Positions 28,266 to 37,734 of a stretch of 64,000 bases of DNA are shown in pieces. The notes beneath the pieces are model-generated. The model saw only the letters and a program-made list of their open reading frames with translations. It was not told where the DNA came from and made no database searches. The translations under genes were made by a program, and so were the position numbers. How positions within the stretch are numbered: the first letter of the stretch is position 1; the number at the start of each line of letters is the position of its first letter. The stretch is from Allobosea sp. (GTDB lineage Bacteria > Pseudomonadota > Alphaproteobacteria > Rhizobiales > Beijerinckiaceae): NCBI RefSeq assembly GCF_017308015.1, contig NZ_JAFKFW010000026.1, forward strand, positions 1 to 64,000, written 5' to 3'.

Positions 28266-31200
28266 TCAATGCGCTTCGGTCGGACGGGGCGCGGCCTTCC
28301 GCTTCGTCCCGCGCAGGTCCGCGAGCCAACGCACCATTACGTAGAACACAGGCGTGAAGATCAGGCCGAAGAAGGTCACGCCCAGCATGCCGGCGAACAC
28401 GGCGATGCCCATGGCCTGGCGCATTTCCGCGCCGGCGCCGACCGAGATCGTCAGCGGCAGAACGCCGAGGATGAAGGCCATCGAGGTCATCAGGATCGGC
28501 CGCAGGCGGGTCCGGGCGGCGGCGACTGCCGCGTCGCGGCGGTTCATGCCCTCGTCCTCCGCCTGCTTGGCGAACTCGACGATCAGGATGGCGTTCTTGG
28601 CTGCGAGGCCGACGAGCACCACCAAGCCGATATCGACCAGGATGTTGCGGTCGAGCCCGGCATAGTTCACCCCGAACATCGCGGCGAGGATACACATCGG
28701 CACGATCAGGATGACCGAGAGCGGCAGGAGCCAGCTCTCGTAGAGGGCTGCCAGCAGCAGGAAGACGAAGACCACCGCGAGCCCGAAGGCGATGACTGCG
28801 GTATTGCCGGCGAGCTTCTCCTGCAGCGCGATCTCTGTCCATTCGAAGCCGAATCCCGCCGGCAGCCGCTCAGCGGCGATCTTCTCGACCGCCGCGATGC
28901 CCTGTCCGGTCGAATAGCCATGTGCCATCGAGAGCTGCACTTCCGCTGCCGGGTAGAGGTTGTAGCGCGGCACGCGATAGGCGCCGGTCGTGTCGTGGAA
29001 GGACGCGATCGAACCGATCGGCACCATCTCGCCATCCGCGTTGCGGGTCTTGAGGTTGGCGACGTCGCGCGTGGTCAGGCGGAAGGGGTTGTCGGCCTGC
29101 GCGGTCACGCGGTAGGTCCGGCCCAGCAGGTTGAAGTCGTTGATATAGGCCGAGCCCATATAGACCGACAGCGTTTCGAAGATCCGCGTCACCGGCACGC
29201 CGAGCATCTCCGCCTTGGTGCGGTCGATATCGGCATAGATCTGTGGCGTCTTGGTCGAGAACAGCGTGAAGGGCTGCTGGATGCCCTGGACCTGACCGGC
29301 CGAGCCGGCGACGATCCAGGCCGCGCCCTCGAGCGCCGCGAGGCCCCGTCCGCCGCGATCCTGGACATAGCCCTTCAGGCCGCCGCCGGTGCCGATACCC
29401 GGAATGGCCGGGGGCTCGATGACGAGCGTGAAGGCCTCGGGTATCGTGAACATCTGCTGGCGCAGGTCGTTGAGGATGCCGGTCGTGGTCAGGCCGGCCT
29501 TCTCGCGGTCCTTGAACGGCGACAGCGTCACGAAGGCGACCCCGGCATTCGGCGCGATCGTGAAGGTCGCGCCGTCGAGGCCGGCGAAGGCGACCGTATG
29601 GGCCACGCCCGGCCGCGACAGCAGAAGGTCGTTGGCCTTGCGCAACACCGCGTCCGTGCGCTGCAGCGAGGCGCCTGGCGGCAACTGCATCGCGATGATG
29701 AAATAGCCGCGGTCGAGCTGGGGCACGAGGCCCGTCGGTGTCCTGCGGATATCCCAGACGGTCGCCGCGATCAGGCCGGAATAGACGATCAGCAGGATGA
29801 CGGCGATGCGGATCAGCCGCGAGGTGACACGCCCATAGGTGCGCGACAGCCAGTCGAAGGCGGCGTTGAAATAGTGGAAGAACCAGCGGACCGGCGCCCC
29901 CAGCTTGTAGAGGAACCCGTGCTGCTCGTGCTCGTCATGCTTCTTGTGCGGCTTGAGGAGCACCGCCGACATCGCCGGCGAGAGCGTCAGCGAGACGAAA
30001 CAGGAGATCGCCGTCGAGGCCGCGATGGTCACCGCGAACTGCTGATAGAACGTGCCCTGCAGGCCGCTGATGAAGGCGGTCGGGATGAACACGGCGCAGA
30101 GCACGAGCGCGATCGCGAGCAGCGCGCCGCCGACCTCGTCCATGGTCTTGTGCGCGGCTTCCTTCGGCGACATGCCCTCGGCGAGATAGCGCTCGACATT
30201 CTCCACCACGACGATCGCGTCGTCGACGACGATGCCGATGGCGAGCACCAGCGCCAGCAGCGAGATCGTGTTGAAGGAGATGCCGACCGCGCTCATCACC
30301 AGGAAGGTACCGACCAGCGAGACCGGGATCGCGACGATCGGGATGATCGCGGCGCGCCAGGTCTGCAGGAACAGGATCACCACGATCACGACCAGCAGGA
30401 CCGCTTCGAGCAGCGTCCGCACGACCGCGTCGACGGACTCGCCGATGAACTCGGTCGGGTTGTAGATGATGCGGTGCTCGAGGCCCACAGGGAACTGCTT
30501 GGCCATCTCGCCCATCGTCGCGATGAGCTTGTCCGAGGTCGCGAGCGCGTTCGAGCCCGGCCGCTGGAAGACGCCGATGGCGACGGTGTTCTTGTTATCG
30601 AGATAAGCGTTGGTGGTGTAATCCTGCGAGCCGAGCTCGACGCGCGCGATGTCGCGCACGCGGATGGTGCCGCCGTCGGCGTCCGAGCGCACGACGATGT
30701 TCTCGAACTCGGAGATGTCGGTCAGGCGGCCGAGCGTATTGACCGAGAGCTGGAAGGCCTCGTCCGACTTGGCCGGCGGCTGGTTGAGTGCGCCGGCCGC
30801 GACCTGCACGTTTGCCGCCCGGAGTGCGGCGACGACGTCGCCCGCCGTCAGGTTGCGCGCCGCGACCTTGGCCGGATCGAGCCAGATCCGCATCGAGAAG
30901 TCGCGCGCGCCGAAGACCTGCACGTCGCCGACGCCGTCGACGCGGGTCAGCACGTCCTTCACATAGAGCGAGGCGTAGTTGGAGATGTACTGAGCGTCGC
31001 GCGACCCGTCCGGCGAGATCATGTTGATGACCATGAGGAAGTCGGGCGAGGCCTTGCGCACCTGGATGCCGAGTGCGCGCACATCCTGCGGCAGGCGTGC
31101 CTCCGCCTGCGAGACGCGATTCTGCACCAGAACCTGCGACTGGTCGATATCGGCGCCGGCCTTGAAAACGACGTTGATCGTCACCCGCCCGTCGCCGGTC

Positions 31201-31454
31201 GATTGCGAGGTGATGTAGAGCATGTCGTCGACGCCGTTCACCTCCTGCTCGATCGGCGTCGCCACCGTGGCGGCGACCGTCTCGGCCGAGGCGCCGGGAT
31301 AGGTTGCGGTGATCGAGACCGTGGGCGGTGCGATTTCGGGATATTCGGCGATCGGCAGCGAGCGCTGCGCGATGGCGCCGGCAATCGTCAGCAGCACCGA
31401 GAGCACGGTGGCGAAGATCGGCCGGTCGATGAAAAAATGGGCGAAGCGGAACAT
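28266..31454 (-). CDS. RND efflux pump inner-membrane permease (HAE1 family)
   Basis: 1062 residues from the ATG giving MFRFAHFFIDRP, the standard start for this family. It has the twelve-TM AcrB/MexF-like layout with two large periplasmic loops. FIDRPIFATVLS, ATPIEQEVNGVDDM and the TM4 charged segment (GIVVDDAIVVVENVER) are visible. It exports drugs or hydrophobic compounds using the proton gradient as part of a tripartite pump. The periplasmic adaptor gene lies upstream, 121 bases away on the same strand. No outer-membrane channel gene or regulator is adjacent. Substrate unknown. Confidence 0.95.
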   Translation of the reverse strand: MFRFAHFFIDRPIFATVLSVLLTIAGAIAQRSLPIAEYPEIAPPTVSITATYPGASAETVAATVATPIEQEVNGVDDMLYITSQSTGDGRVTINVVFKAGADIDQSQVLVQNRVSQAEARLPQDVRALGIQVRKASPDFLMVINMISPDGSRDAQYISNYASLYVKDVLTRVDGVGDVQVFGARDFSMRIWLDPAKVAARNLTAGDVVAALRAANVQVAAGALNQPPAKSDEAFQLSVNTLGRLTDISEFENIVVRSDADGGTIRVRDIARVELGSQDYTTNAYLDNKNTVAIGVFQRPGSNALATSDKLIATMGEMAKQFPVGLEHRIIYNPTEFIGESVDAVVRTLLEAVLLVVIVVILFLQTWRAAIIPIVAIPVSLVGTFLVMSAVGISFNTISLLALVLAIGIVVDDAIVVVENVERYLAEGMSPKEAAHKTMDEVGGALLAIALVLCAVFIPTAFISGLQGTFYQQFAVTIAASTAISCFVSLTLSPAMSAVLLKPHKKHDEHEQHGFLYKLGAPVRWFFHYFNAAFDWLSRTYGRVTSRLIRIAVILLIVYSGLIAATVWDIRRTPTGLVPQLDRGYFIIAMQLPPGASLQRTDAVLRKANDLLLSRPGVAHTVAFAGLDGATFTIAPNAGVAFVTLSPFKDREKAGLTTTGILNDLRQQMFTIPEAFTLVIEPPAIPGIGTGGGLKGYVQDRGGRGLAALEGAAWIVAGSAGQVQGIQQPFTLFSTKTPQIYADIDRTKAEMLGVPVTRIFETLSVYMGSAYINDFNLLGRTYRVTAQADNPFRLTTRDVANLKTRNADGEMVPIGSIASFHDTTGAYRVPRYNLYPAAEVQLSMAHGYSTGQGIAAVEKIAAERLPAGFGFEWTEIALQEKLAGNTAVIAFGLAVVFVFLLLAALYESWLLPLSVILIVPMCILAAMFGVNYAGLDRNILVDIGLVVLVGLAAKNAILIVEFAKQAEDEGMNRRDAAVAAARTRLRPILMTSMAFILGVLPLTISVGAGAEMRQAMGIAVFAGMLGVTFFGLIFTPVFYVMVRWLADLRGTKRKAAPRPTEAH

Positions 31455-31575
31455 GGGAATGTCCTGGCCGGGATAAGGCGGGCGGGCGCCCGGTGGCGCT
31501 CGTGTTTCAATGCCGGACCGCACAGGGCCCGAGAGGCGGGCCCCGGCTTTCGGGGAAAGCCGGGGCGGCAGGCGC

Positions 31576-32730
31576 TCAGTTCGTCGTCGCGATCTTGATC
31601 TCGCCGGGCTGCGGCGTCACCGGAACGCCCGGGCGGACCATCGGATTGGCATTGCCCCCGACGATCACCTTGTCCTGCGCCGTGAGGCCGGCGCGGATCA
31701 CCCTGAGGCCGTCGCTGAGGGGGCCGAGCACGACCGGCTTCGGCACGACCTTGTTCTCCGGACCGACAGTCAGCACGATCTTGTTGGCCTGGTCCGAGGC
31801 GATGACCGTGTCCGGCACGAGCAGCGCCTCCGACTCGCCGGCGAAAAAGCGCAGGCGGCCGAAGACACCGGGCGTCAGGAACTGGTCCTTGTTCTCGAAC
31901 ACGGCGCGGCCGCGGATCGTTGCCGAGCGCGCATTCAGCGCGTTGTCGAGGAAGTTGACCTTGCCGCGGCGGCCCCATTTCGGCTCGTCGGAGAGACGAA
32001 CCTCGACGACTGTCCCGCTGTCCTTGGCGGCTTCCTCGCGCGGGTTGCTCATCCGGGAATAGCGCAGGAAGTCAGCCTCCGAGACGTCGAAGGTGAAGTA
32101 GATCGGCGCGACCGCGACGATGGTCGTCAGCAGCGAGGCGCCAGACTGGCCGCCGGCGATGAGGTTTCCCGGGTCGACGCGGCGGTTCGAGATGCGCCCG
32201 GCGAGCGGGGCGCGGACCTCGGTCCATTCGAGGTTGAGCTCGGCATTCTTCAGGTTCGCCTCGGCGCCCTGCAGGGAACCGACCGCGCTGTTCAGGTTGG
32301 CGCGGCGCTGGTCGACGTCGCGCGCGGTGATCGTGCGGTTCTGCGTCAGGCCTTCGGCGCGCTCGACTTCGTTCTGCGCGAGCTCGACCTGAGCCTTGGC
32401 GCGGGCGACTTCGGCACGGGCCACGTCGACGGCGAGTTTGTAGGGCCGCTGATCGATGGTAAAGAGCAGGTCGCCCTTCTGGACGAGCGAGCCGTCGCGG
32501 AAATGCACCTTGTCGATAAAGCCGGAGACGCGGGCGCGCACGTCGACCTGTTCGCTGGCCTCGAAGCGGCCGGTATACTCGTCCCAGTTGGTGATGCGCT
32601 TGGCGAGCGGATTGGCGACCTGGACCGGAGGGGCAGGCGGAGCTCCCTGGGCGGCCGCGTCGAGGCCCGTCAGGGCGGTCGACGTGAGGGCGGCGGTGAG
32701 CACCAGACCGACGAAACGGCTGCGTGACAT
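31576..32730 (-). CDS. RND efflux periplasmic adaptor subunit
   Basis: 384 residues from the ATG giving MSRSRFVGLVLTAAL, with CGGAG upstream. A signal peptide of about 30 residues is followed by the membrane-fusion layout: WDEYTGRFEASEQVDVRARVSG..., a lipoyl half-motif, a helical hairpin (about residues 90-150) and beta-barrel domains. The DEYTGRFEA motif resembles the MexE/BpeE-like branch. It links the permease to an outer-membrane channel, probably a TolC-type protein encoded elsewhere. The first gene of a two-gene operon. Confidence 0.93.
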   Translation of the reverse strand: MSRSRFVGLVLTAALTSTALTGLDAAAQGAPPAPPVQVANPLAKRITNWDEYTGRFEASEQVDVRARVSGFIDKVHFRDGSLVQKGDLLFTIDQRPYKLAVDVARAEVARAKAQVELAQNEVERAEGLTQNRTITARDVDQRRANLNSAVGSLQGAEANLKNAELNLEWTEVRAPLAGRISNRRVDPGNLIAGGQSGASLLTTIVAVAPIYFTFDVSEADFLRYSRMSNPREEAAKDSGTVVEVRLSDEPKWGRRGKVNFLDNALNARSATIRGRAVFENKDQFLTPGVFGRLRFFAGESEALLVPDTVIASDQANKIVLTVGPENKVVPKPVVLGPLSDGLRVIRAGLTAQDKVIVGGNANPMVRPGVPVTPQPGEIKIATTN

Positions 32731-33004
32731 GGCGGAACTCCGGGGTAACGAGCCGGCACAACCAGTGGGGGTTTCCGGCATTGTGCGCAAGAAGGGGTGG
32801 CGAGTGACGAATGTCAAGAACCATCACCCGTCAATGGGCGCGATATTGCACCACATAGGCCACATTCCCGCCATCTGGTTGCAGGAGCGCAACGCGGCGG
32901 GAGGTTTCGGCCTCTTCCGAGGGCCGCCGAAGCGCAACGGAAGCTTGCCGCCCGCCCGCCGACATCGTAACGCGTAGGCCACCAATTCAGCCGGAAGAGA
33001 CCAG

Positions 33005-34486
33005 ATGAACGCGCATGCCCGCCCCGCCGACCCGAAGAAGCTGATCAAGGGCGCGACCGGCGACTGGGAAATCGTGATCGGCATGGAGATCCATGCCCAG
33101 GTCACCTCGAATGCCAAGCTGTTCTCCGGCGCCTCGACCGGTTTCGGCGCCGAGCCGAACGCCCATGTCAGCCTCGTCGACGCGGCCATGCCCGGCATGC
33201 TGCCCGTCATCAATGCCGAATGCGTGAAGCAGGCTGTGCGGACGGGCCTCGGTCTCAACGCGCAGATCAACAACCGCTCGGTCTTCGACCGCAAGAACTA
33301 CTTCTATCCGGACCTGCCGCAGGGCTACCAGATCAGCCAGTACAAGAGCCCGATCGTCGGCGAGGGCGAGATCGTTGTCGATCTTTCGCCGACGGAGCAG
33401 ATCACCGTCGGCATCGAGCGGCTGCATCTGGAACAGGACGCCGGCAAGTCGATTCATGACCAGCACCCGACGATGAGCTTCGTCGACCTCAACCGCTCGG
33501 GCGTCGCGCTGATGGAGATCGTCTCCAAGCCGGACCTGCGCTCGGCGGACGAGGCGAAGGCCTATGTCTCGAAGCTGCGCACCATCTTGCGCTATCTCGG
33601 CACCTGCGACGGCGACATGGAGAAGGGCAATCTCCGCGCCGACGTGAACGTCTCCGTGCGCAAGCCCGGCGATCCGCTCGGCACGCGCTGCGAGATCAAG
33701 AACGTCAACTCGATCCGCTTCATCGGCCAGGCGGTCGACACAGAGGCGCGCCGCCAGATCGGCATCATCGAGGATGGCGGCACGATCGACCAGGAAACCC
33801 GCCTCTACGATCCCGGCAAGGGCGAGACCCGCTCGATGCGCTCCAAGGAAGAGGCGCATGACTATCGCTACTTCCCCGATCCGGACCTGCTGCCGCTCGA
33901 ATTCGACGACGCCTTCGTCGAGAGCCTGAAGGGCGCGCTGCCGGAGCTGCCTGACGCCAAGAAGGCGCGTTTCATAGCGACCTACGGCCTCTCGCCCTAT
34001 GACGCCTCGGTGCTGGTCGCCGAGCGCGAGCAGGCCGATTACTTCGAAGAGGTTGCCAAGGGCCGCGACGGCAAGGCCGCCGCCAACTGGGTCATCAACG
34101 AGCTCTTCGGCCGCCTCAACAAGGAAGGCAAGGATGTCACGGCTTCGCCGGTCTCGGCCGCGCAGCTCGGTGGCCTCGTCGACCTGATCGGCGAGGGCGT
34201 CATCTCCGGCAAGATCGCCAAGGACCTGTTCGAGATCGTCTGGACCGAGGGCGGCGACCCCCGCCAGATCGTCGAGGCCCGTGGCATGAAGCAGGTTACC
34301 GACACTGGCGCCATCGAGAAGGCGGTCGACGAGATCATCGCGGCGAACCCCGACAAGGTCGAGCAGGTCAAGGCCAAGCCGACCATGCTGGGCTGGTTCG
34401 TCGGGCAGGCCATGAAGGCCTCGGGCGGCAAGGCCAACCCGCAGGCGCTCAACGAGATCCTTAAAGCAAAGCTCGGCATCGAGTGA
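33005..34486 (+). CDS. gatB: Asp-tRNA(Asn)/Glu-tRNA(Gln) amidotransferase subunit B
   Basis: 493 residues. GatB signatures [53 protein letters not shown] and [18 protein letters not shown] are all present, with the C-terminal YqeY-like domain. It phosphorylates and amidates misacylated Asp/Glu on tRNA with GatA and GatC. It starts with GGAAGAG eight bases before the ATG. A GNAT gene follows within a few bases. Confidence 0.97.
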   Translation: MNAHARPADPKKLIKGATGDWEIVIGMEIHAQVTSNAKLFSGASTGFGAEPNAHVSLVDAAMPGMLPVINAECVKQAVRTGLGLNAQINNRSVFDRKNYFYPDLPQGYQISQYKSPIVGEGEIVVDLSPTEQITVGIERLHLEQDAGKSIHDQHPTMSFVDLNRSGVALMEIVSKPDLRSADEAKAYVSKLRTILRYLGTCDGDMEKGNLRADVNVSVRKPGDPLGTRCEIKNVNSIRFIGQAVDTEARRQIGIIEDGGTIDQETRLYDPGKGETRSMRSKEEAHDYRYFPDPDLLPLEFDDAFVESLKGALPELPDAKKARFIATYGLSPYDASVLVAEREQADYFEEVAKGRDGKAAANWVINELFGRLNKEGKDVTASPVSAAQLGGLVDLIGEGVISGKIAKDLFEIVWTEGGDPRQIVEARGMKQVTDTGAIEKAVDEIIAANPDKVEQVKAKPTMLGWFVGQAMKASGGKANPQALNEILKAKLGIE

Positions 34487-34490
34487 TCAT

Positions 34491-34997
34491 GTGACGCCCG
34501 CCGATCTCGTCATCCGCGATGCCGAAGCCGCCGATCTCCCGGCGGTCAGGGCGCTTTTGGTCGAGACCTGGCACGCCACCTATGACGGGATCTATGGCTG
34601 GCAGCGCGTCGCCGAGATCACCAATGCCTGGCACTCCCTCGATAACCTCAAGGCGCAGCTCGGCCGCGACGAGGGCGTCTTCCTCGTCGCGCTGGTCGGC
34701 GAGGAGATCGTCGCCACGGCCTCCGCCCGGCAGGAACGCGACGGCGCAGCGTTGCTGACACGGCTTTATGTCCTGCCGAACCGGCAGGGCGTCGGCATCG
34801 GGCGTACCTTGCTGCAGGTCGCGCTCGCCTGCTTCCCGGAGGCACCGGTGGCGCGGCTCGAAGTCGAGACCCAGAACGAGACGGCCATCACCTTCTACGA
34901 GCGCATGGGCTTCTTCCTGCAAAGGCAGGCGCGCTTCGACGGGCGCGACGACACACCCAACACCCTGCTGATGGCGAAGCGCCTCTTCGTCGACTGA
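34491..34997 (+). CDS. GNAT family N-acetyltransferase
   Basis: 168 residues from a GTG four bases after the gatB stop, so very likely cotranscribed with gatB. The GNAT core shows LTRLYVLPNRQGVGIGRTLLQVAL (acetyl-CoA binding) and LEVETQNETAITFYERMGF. A GNAT gene next to gatB is common in Hyphomicrobiales. Acceptor unknown. Confidence 0.88.
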   Translation: MTPADLVIRDAEAADLPAVRALLVETWHATYDGIYGWQRVAEITNAWHSLDNLKAQLGRDEGVFLVALVGEEIVATASARQERDGAALLTRLYVLPNRQGVGIGRTLLQVALACFPEAPVARLEVETQNETAITFYERMGFFLQRQARFDGRDDTPNTLLMAKRLFVD

Positions 34998-35025
34998 GCG
35001 GGCCGCCAACGAACGAGACAGGACT

Positions 35026-35514
35026 ATGACGAAAACCGACGCTTCCGTCATCCGCATGCGAGAGGCTGTCCGAGCCGATGTAGCGCGTGTCGCGGCGCTC
35101 ATCATGCATGGTGCTTCGGTGCAGAAGCGCACGCTCGAGCAGATCGCGGCCGAGGCGCAGGACCCGGCCTATCTCGAGGCTTTCGACGTGATCGCGGCCA
35201 ACCCCTGCAATACGCTCTTCGTCGCCGAACTGGACGGCACGGTGGTCGGTACCTACCAGATCACCATCCTGCCGGGCATGGCCGAGCGCGGGCGTGTCCG
35301 CGCCAAGATCGAGAGCGTCCATGTCGCTCCAGAATGCCGCGGTCGCGGCATCGGCGCGACCATGATGCGCCATGCGATCGCCTTCGCGACGGAGAAGGGC
35401 GTCGGCCTCGTCGAGCTGACTTCGCAGAAGGCCAGGCCGGAAGCGCATCGCTTCTATAACAGCCTCGGCTTCGTGCAGAGCCACGAGGGCTTCAAGATGG
35501 CGCTCTCGTCCTGA
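35026..35514 (+). CDS. GNAT family N-acetyltransferase
   Basis: 162 residues. The core has VHVAPECRGRGIGATMMRHAIAFA and TSQKARPEAHRFYNSLGFV. It differs from the preceding GNAT, resembling the small-molecule acetyltransferases with a VVGTYQI strand. It starts 28 bases after its neighbour and probably shares the gatB transcript. Acceptor unknown. Confidence 0.87.
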   Translation: MTKTDASVIRMREAVRADVARVAALIMHGASVQKRTLEQIAAEAQDPAYLEAFDVIAANPCNTLFVAELDGTVVGTYQITILPGMAERGRVRAKIESVHVAPECRGRGIGATMMRHAIAFATEKGVGLVELTSQKARPEAHRFYNSLGFVQSHEGFKMALSS

Positions 35515-35633
35515 GCGCACCCGCCGTCAGGGCATGGCGCGGTCGCGCGGGGAGCGCACCGCAGCCTCTTCCGAGGCCTTCGCAAGCTTCCTAGGTTCGA
35601 TGGCGAGGCCTCCCGCCTGAAAGGAAGCGAGCA

Positions 35634-36341
35634 ATGTCCGCAGCCCCCGCCAAGCCGATCGAGCTCCATTACTGGCCGACGCCGAATGGCACAAAGATCA
35701 CCATCATGCTCGAGGAGTGCGGGCTGCCCTACACGATCGTCCCGGTGAATATCGGCAAGGGCGACCAGTTCAAGCCGGACTTCCTCGCGATCTCCCCGAA
35801 CAACCGCATGCCGGCGATCGTCGATCCCGACGGGCCGGACGGCAAGCCGATCTCGGTCTTCGAATCCGGCGCGATCCTGCAATATCTCGGCCGCAAGACC
35901 GGCAAATTCTATCCGCATGACGAGCGTGCCCGCATCGAGGTCGACGAATGGCTGTTCTGGCAGATGGGCGGCTTCGGCCCGATGCTCGGCCAGACCCATC
36001 ATTTCCGCCTCTATGCACCCGAGCCTGTGCCCTACGCGATCGATCGCTACACGAACGAGGCCAACCGCCTCTACGGCGTGCTGAACAAGCGCCTCGAAGG
36101 CCGCGACTATATCTGCGGCGACTACTCGATCGCCGACATCGCCTGCATCGGATGGGCTCGCGGTTGGGAAAAGCAGGGCCAGGATCTCAAGCAGTTCCCG
36201 AACGTCGCCCGCTGGCTGGAGACGATGCAGGCGCGCCCGGCCGTGCAGCGCGGGCTGAAGGTCGGTGAGGACTTGCGCAACCCCGCCGGCATCAGCACAC
36301 CCGAGGAAAAGGCGATCCTCTTCGGCCAGAAGGCGCGTTGA
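35634..36341 (+). CDS. glutathione S-transferase family protein (YfcG/Nu-class-like)
   Basis: 235 residues. The thioredoxin-like N-terminal domain begins IELHYWPTPNGTKITIMLEE. The TPNGTK turn, the cis-Pro segment NNRMPAIVDPDG and ESGAILQYLG are all conserved in Ure2p/YfcG-type enzymes. The C-terminal helical domain (DYSIADIACIGWARGW) carries the usual N-capping motif. These enzymes act as glutathione-dependent disulfide oxidoreductases or transferases. It has a GGAAGCGAGC ribosome-binding region. Confidence 0.92.
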   Translation: MSAAPAKPIELHYWPTPNGTKITIMLEECGLPYTIVPVNIGKGDQFKPDFLAISPNNRMPAIVDPDGPDGKPISVFESGAILQYLGRKTGKFYPHDERARIEVDEWLFWQMGGFGPMLGQTHHFRLYAPEPVPYAIDRYTNEANRLYGVLNKRLEGRDYICGDYSIADIACIGWARGWEKQGQDLKQFPNVARWLETMQARPAVQRGLKVGEDLRNPAGISTPEEKAILFGQKAR

Positions 36342-36354
36342 GCGCACGCAGGCA

Positions 36355-36450
36355 CCACGTCATGGTCGGGCTTGTCCCGACCATTCAGTTCTTCGCTGGT
36401 GCTAGCCCGTGTTCGAGACGTGGATGCTCGCCACAAGGGCGAACATGACG
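36355..36450. repeat. Rhizobiales-type intergenic palindromic repeat, copy 2
   Basis: The hairpin ATGGTCGGG / CCCGACCAT (36362-36370 and 36376-36384, five-base loop) is followed by GTGTTCGAGACG..GGATGCTCGCCAC..GGGCGAACATGACG. The blocks are collinear with the copy at 12565-12662. Confidence 0.6.
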
Positions 36451-36457
36451 TCGAGCC

Positions 36458-36844
36458 TCAGTTCGACCGGTTCCACTTCACCGAGCGGCAGATCAGCCCG
36501 CCCATGACGCAGCCGGCCGTGGTCAGCATATTGCCCGAGAGCGTCATCGTGCCCGAATAGGTCTTGCCGTCCTCCGGGTTGAAGGCGCTGCCGCTCCATT
36601 TGTTCGCGCCGTTCGGCTTCATGTCGTAGAAGATGCGCTGGCCGACCTTGGCCGGCCCGTTCGTGTCCTTGAGCCAGGAGAGCGAGCCGCAGAGTGCCTC
36701 GCCGCATTTGCTGAAGCGCACGCGCGAGGCGCCGGTGTCGCGCTCCCAGGTGCCGACCACCTCTTGCGCCGCCGCGGCCGAGGCGCAGGCCAGCAGGCCG
36801 AGCACCGCAAGGGCCGCAAGCTTCGATCCGGTTCCGTGATGCAT
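36458..36844 (-). CDS. DUF2147 domain-containing secreted protein
   Basis: 128 residues from the ATG at 36842-36844, with GGGAGGAACGG directly upstream. The signal peptide spans residues 1 to about 26 (ALAVLGLLACASAAAA). The mature part has VGTWERDTG..RVRFSKCGEALCGSLSWLKD, RIFYDMKP and WSGSAFNPEDGKTYSGTM, the DUF2147 pattern with paired Cys. The role of DUF2147 is unknown; it looks like a small periplasmic beta-barrel. A strong inverted repeat lies 32 bases upstream of its start and could control it. Confidence 0.88.
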   Translation of the reverse strand: MHHGTGSKLAALAVLGLLACASAAAAQEVVGTWERDTGASRVRFSKCGEALCGSLSWLKDTNGPAKVGQRIFYDMKPNGANKWSGSAFNPEDGKTYSGTMTLSGNMLTTAGCVMGGLICRSVKWNRSN

Positions 36845-36875
36845 CCGTTCCTCCCGCATTCGACCCGCGATGTCT

Positions 36876-36899
36876 ATATGGTTCAGATATGAACCATAT
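36876..36899. promoter_or_regulatory. candidate operator, perfect 10-bp inverted repeat
   Basis: ATATGGTTCA (36876-36885) and TGAACCATAT (36890-36899) around the spacer GATA. It is a 24-base perfect palindromic site 32 bp upstream of the DUF2147 gene start. Size and symmetry fit a dimeric MarR/TetR/HxlR-class regulator. No regulator gene is adjacent. Confidence 0.5.
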
Positions 36900-37197
36900 C
36901 CGGGAACTGGCGCGCCTCCAAGTTGCAGCAACGGAAGAGGTTTCCACTGCTTCCGCTGCGCAAGGTGAATCCATTCTCAACAGGCACGGGCGTGACGTAG
37001 GATCAGGTAGTTGAAATGATTATATTTTTCGGAATTCTGAGATGAATCCTTCGTTGATTTAACCGCCTGATTACGTCTCGTTGAGACTCGATTCATCGCG
37101 AAATTTAGGACGCATTTTAAAGATCGGACCCACTCTCGCATTCATCAGCCGGGGCCTTTGGACGGGTGGCCGGCACAACGACAAGAGGGTGGTTGTC
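36900..37197. other. intergenic AT-rich region
   Basis: Together with the operator, this separates the DUF2147 gene from the Sel1-like gene (353 bp in all). 37010-37130 is clearly AT-rich with several TTTA/TTAA runs and probably holds the promoter of the Sel1-like gene. No hairpin or RNA gene recognised. Confidence 0.35.
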
Positions 37198-37467
37198 ATG
37201 GCACGCATGGAGATGAGCGCTGTTCCCGCTTCGCTGGTGATCCCGGCGGAGGTGTCTGCTGAAGCCTATTGCGAACTCGGGCTGATGCACGCTTCGGGGC
37301 GGGCAGGGGCCGTCGATCTGGTCAAGGCGCAGATGTGGTTCAATGTCGCCTTTGCCCGCGGCTGTGCTCGGGCGGCGACGCACCGCCAGGAGCTCGCGCT
37401 GGAAATGGATCGCGATCAGATCGCCTCGGCTCTGCGCGAGGCTCGCGCTTTCCTGACGCGGCACTGA
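37198..37467 (+). CDS. Sel1-like repeat protein, 89 aa
   Basis: 89 residues from the ATG giving MARMEMSAVPASL. It contains one Sel1-type helix pair: AEAYCELGLMHASGRAGAVDLVKAQMWFNVA followed by a second helix FARGCARAATHRQELALEM. Small single-Sel1 proteins of this pattern occur in many Rhizobiales. They probably mediate protein contacts. No signal peptide is seen, so it is likely cytoplasmic. Confidence 0.72.
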   Translation: MARMEMSAVPASLVIPAEVSAEAYCELGLMHASGRAGAVDLVKAQMWFNVAFARGCARAATHRQELALEMDRDQIASALREARAFLTRH

Positions 37468-37508
37468 GGCCACGCGCGGATCCGCACGGATGGCGCCTGC
37501 GGTGCTGT

Positions 37509-37643
37509 TCAGAATGCCGCGATACCGCCGGAAGGCGGGGGCTGGTTGCCCCTGCGCTCCCGGGTGATGGAACCGGGCGTCACGAGCAGGATCTGACAGA
37601 GCAGCGCCAGGCAACTGGCGAAGGCGAGACCAATGAGCAGCAT
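37509..37643 (-). CDS. 44-aa small membrane protein
   Basis: 44 codons from the ATG at 37641-37643, with AAGGAG seven bases upstream. One hydrophobic segment (MLLIGLAFASCLALLCQILLV) is followed by a short Arg/Pro/Gly-rich tail (TRERRGNQPPPSGG). It is convergent with the Sel1-like gene. The ribosome-binding site and clear TM helix support it, but a protein this short cannot be confirmed by eye. Confidence 0.45.
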   Translation of the reverse strand: MLLIGLAFASCLALLCQILLVTPGSITRERRGNQPPPSGGIAAF

Positions 37644-37734
37644 AGGCAGGCTCCTTGTCGTCAACGCCTCAATCTAACATCGAATTGATCCGCCGGCTCA
37701 TCGGTTTCGGGCATGACGGTCCTGCGCACGAGCC

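Noticed and set aside
28206-31598. Plus-strand frame of 1130 codons antisense to the RND permease
   Set aside because: Highly charged Arg/Asp/Gly/Gln-rich translation typical of a GC-rich shadow frame opposite a real gene with clear RND motifs.
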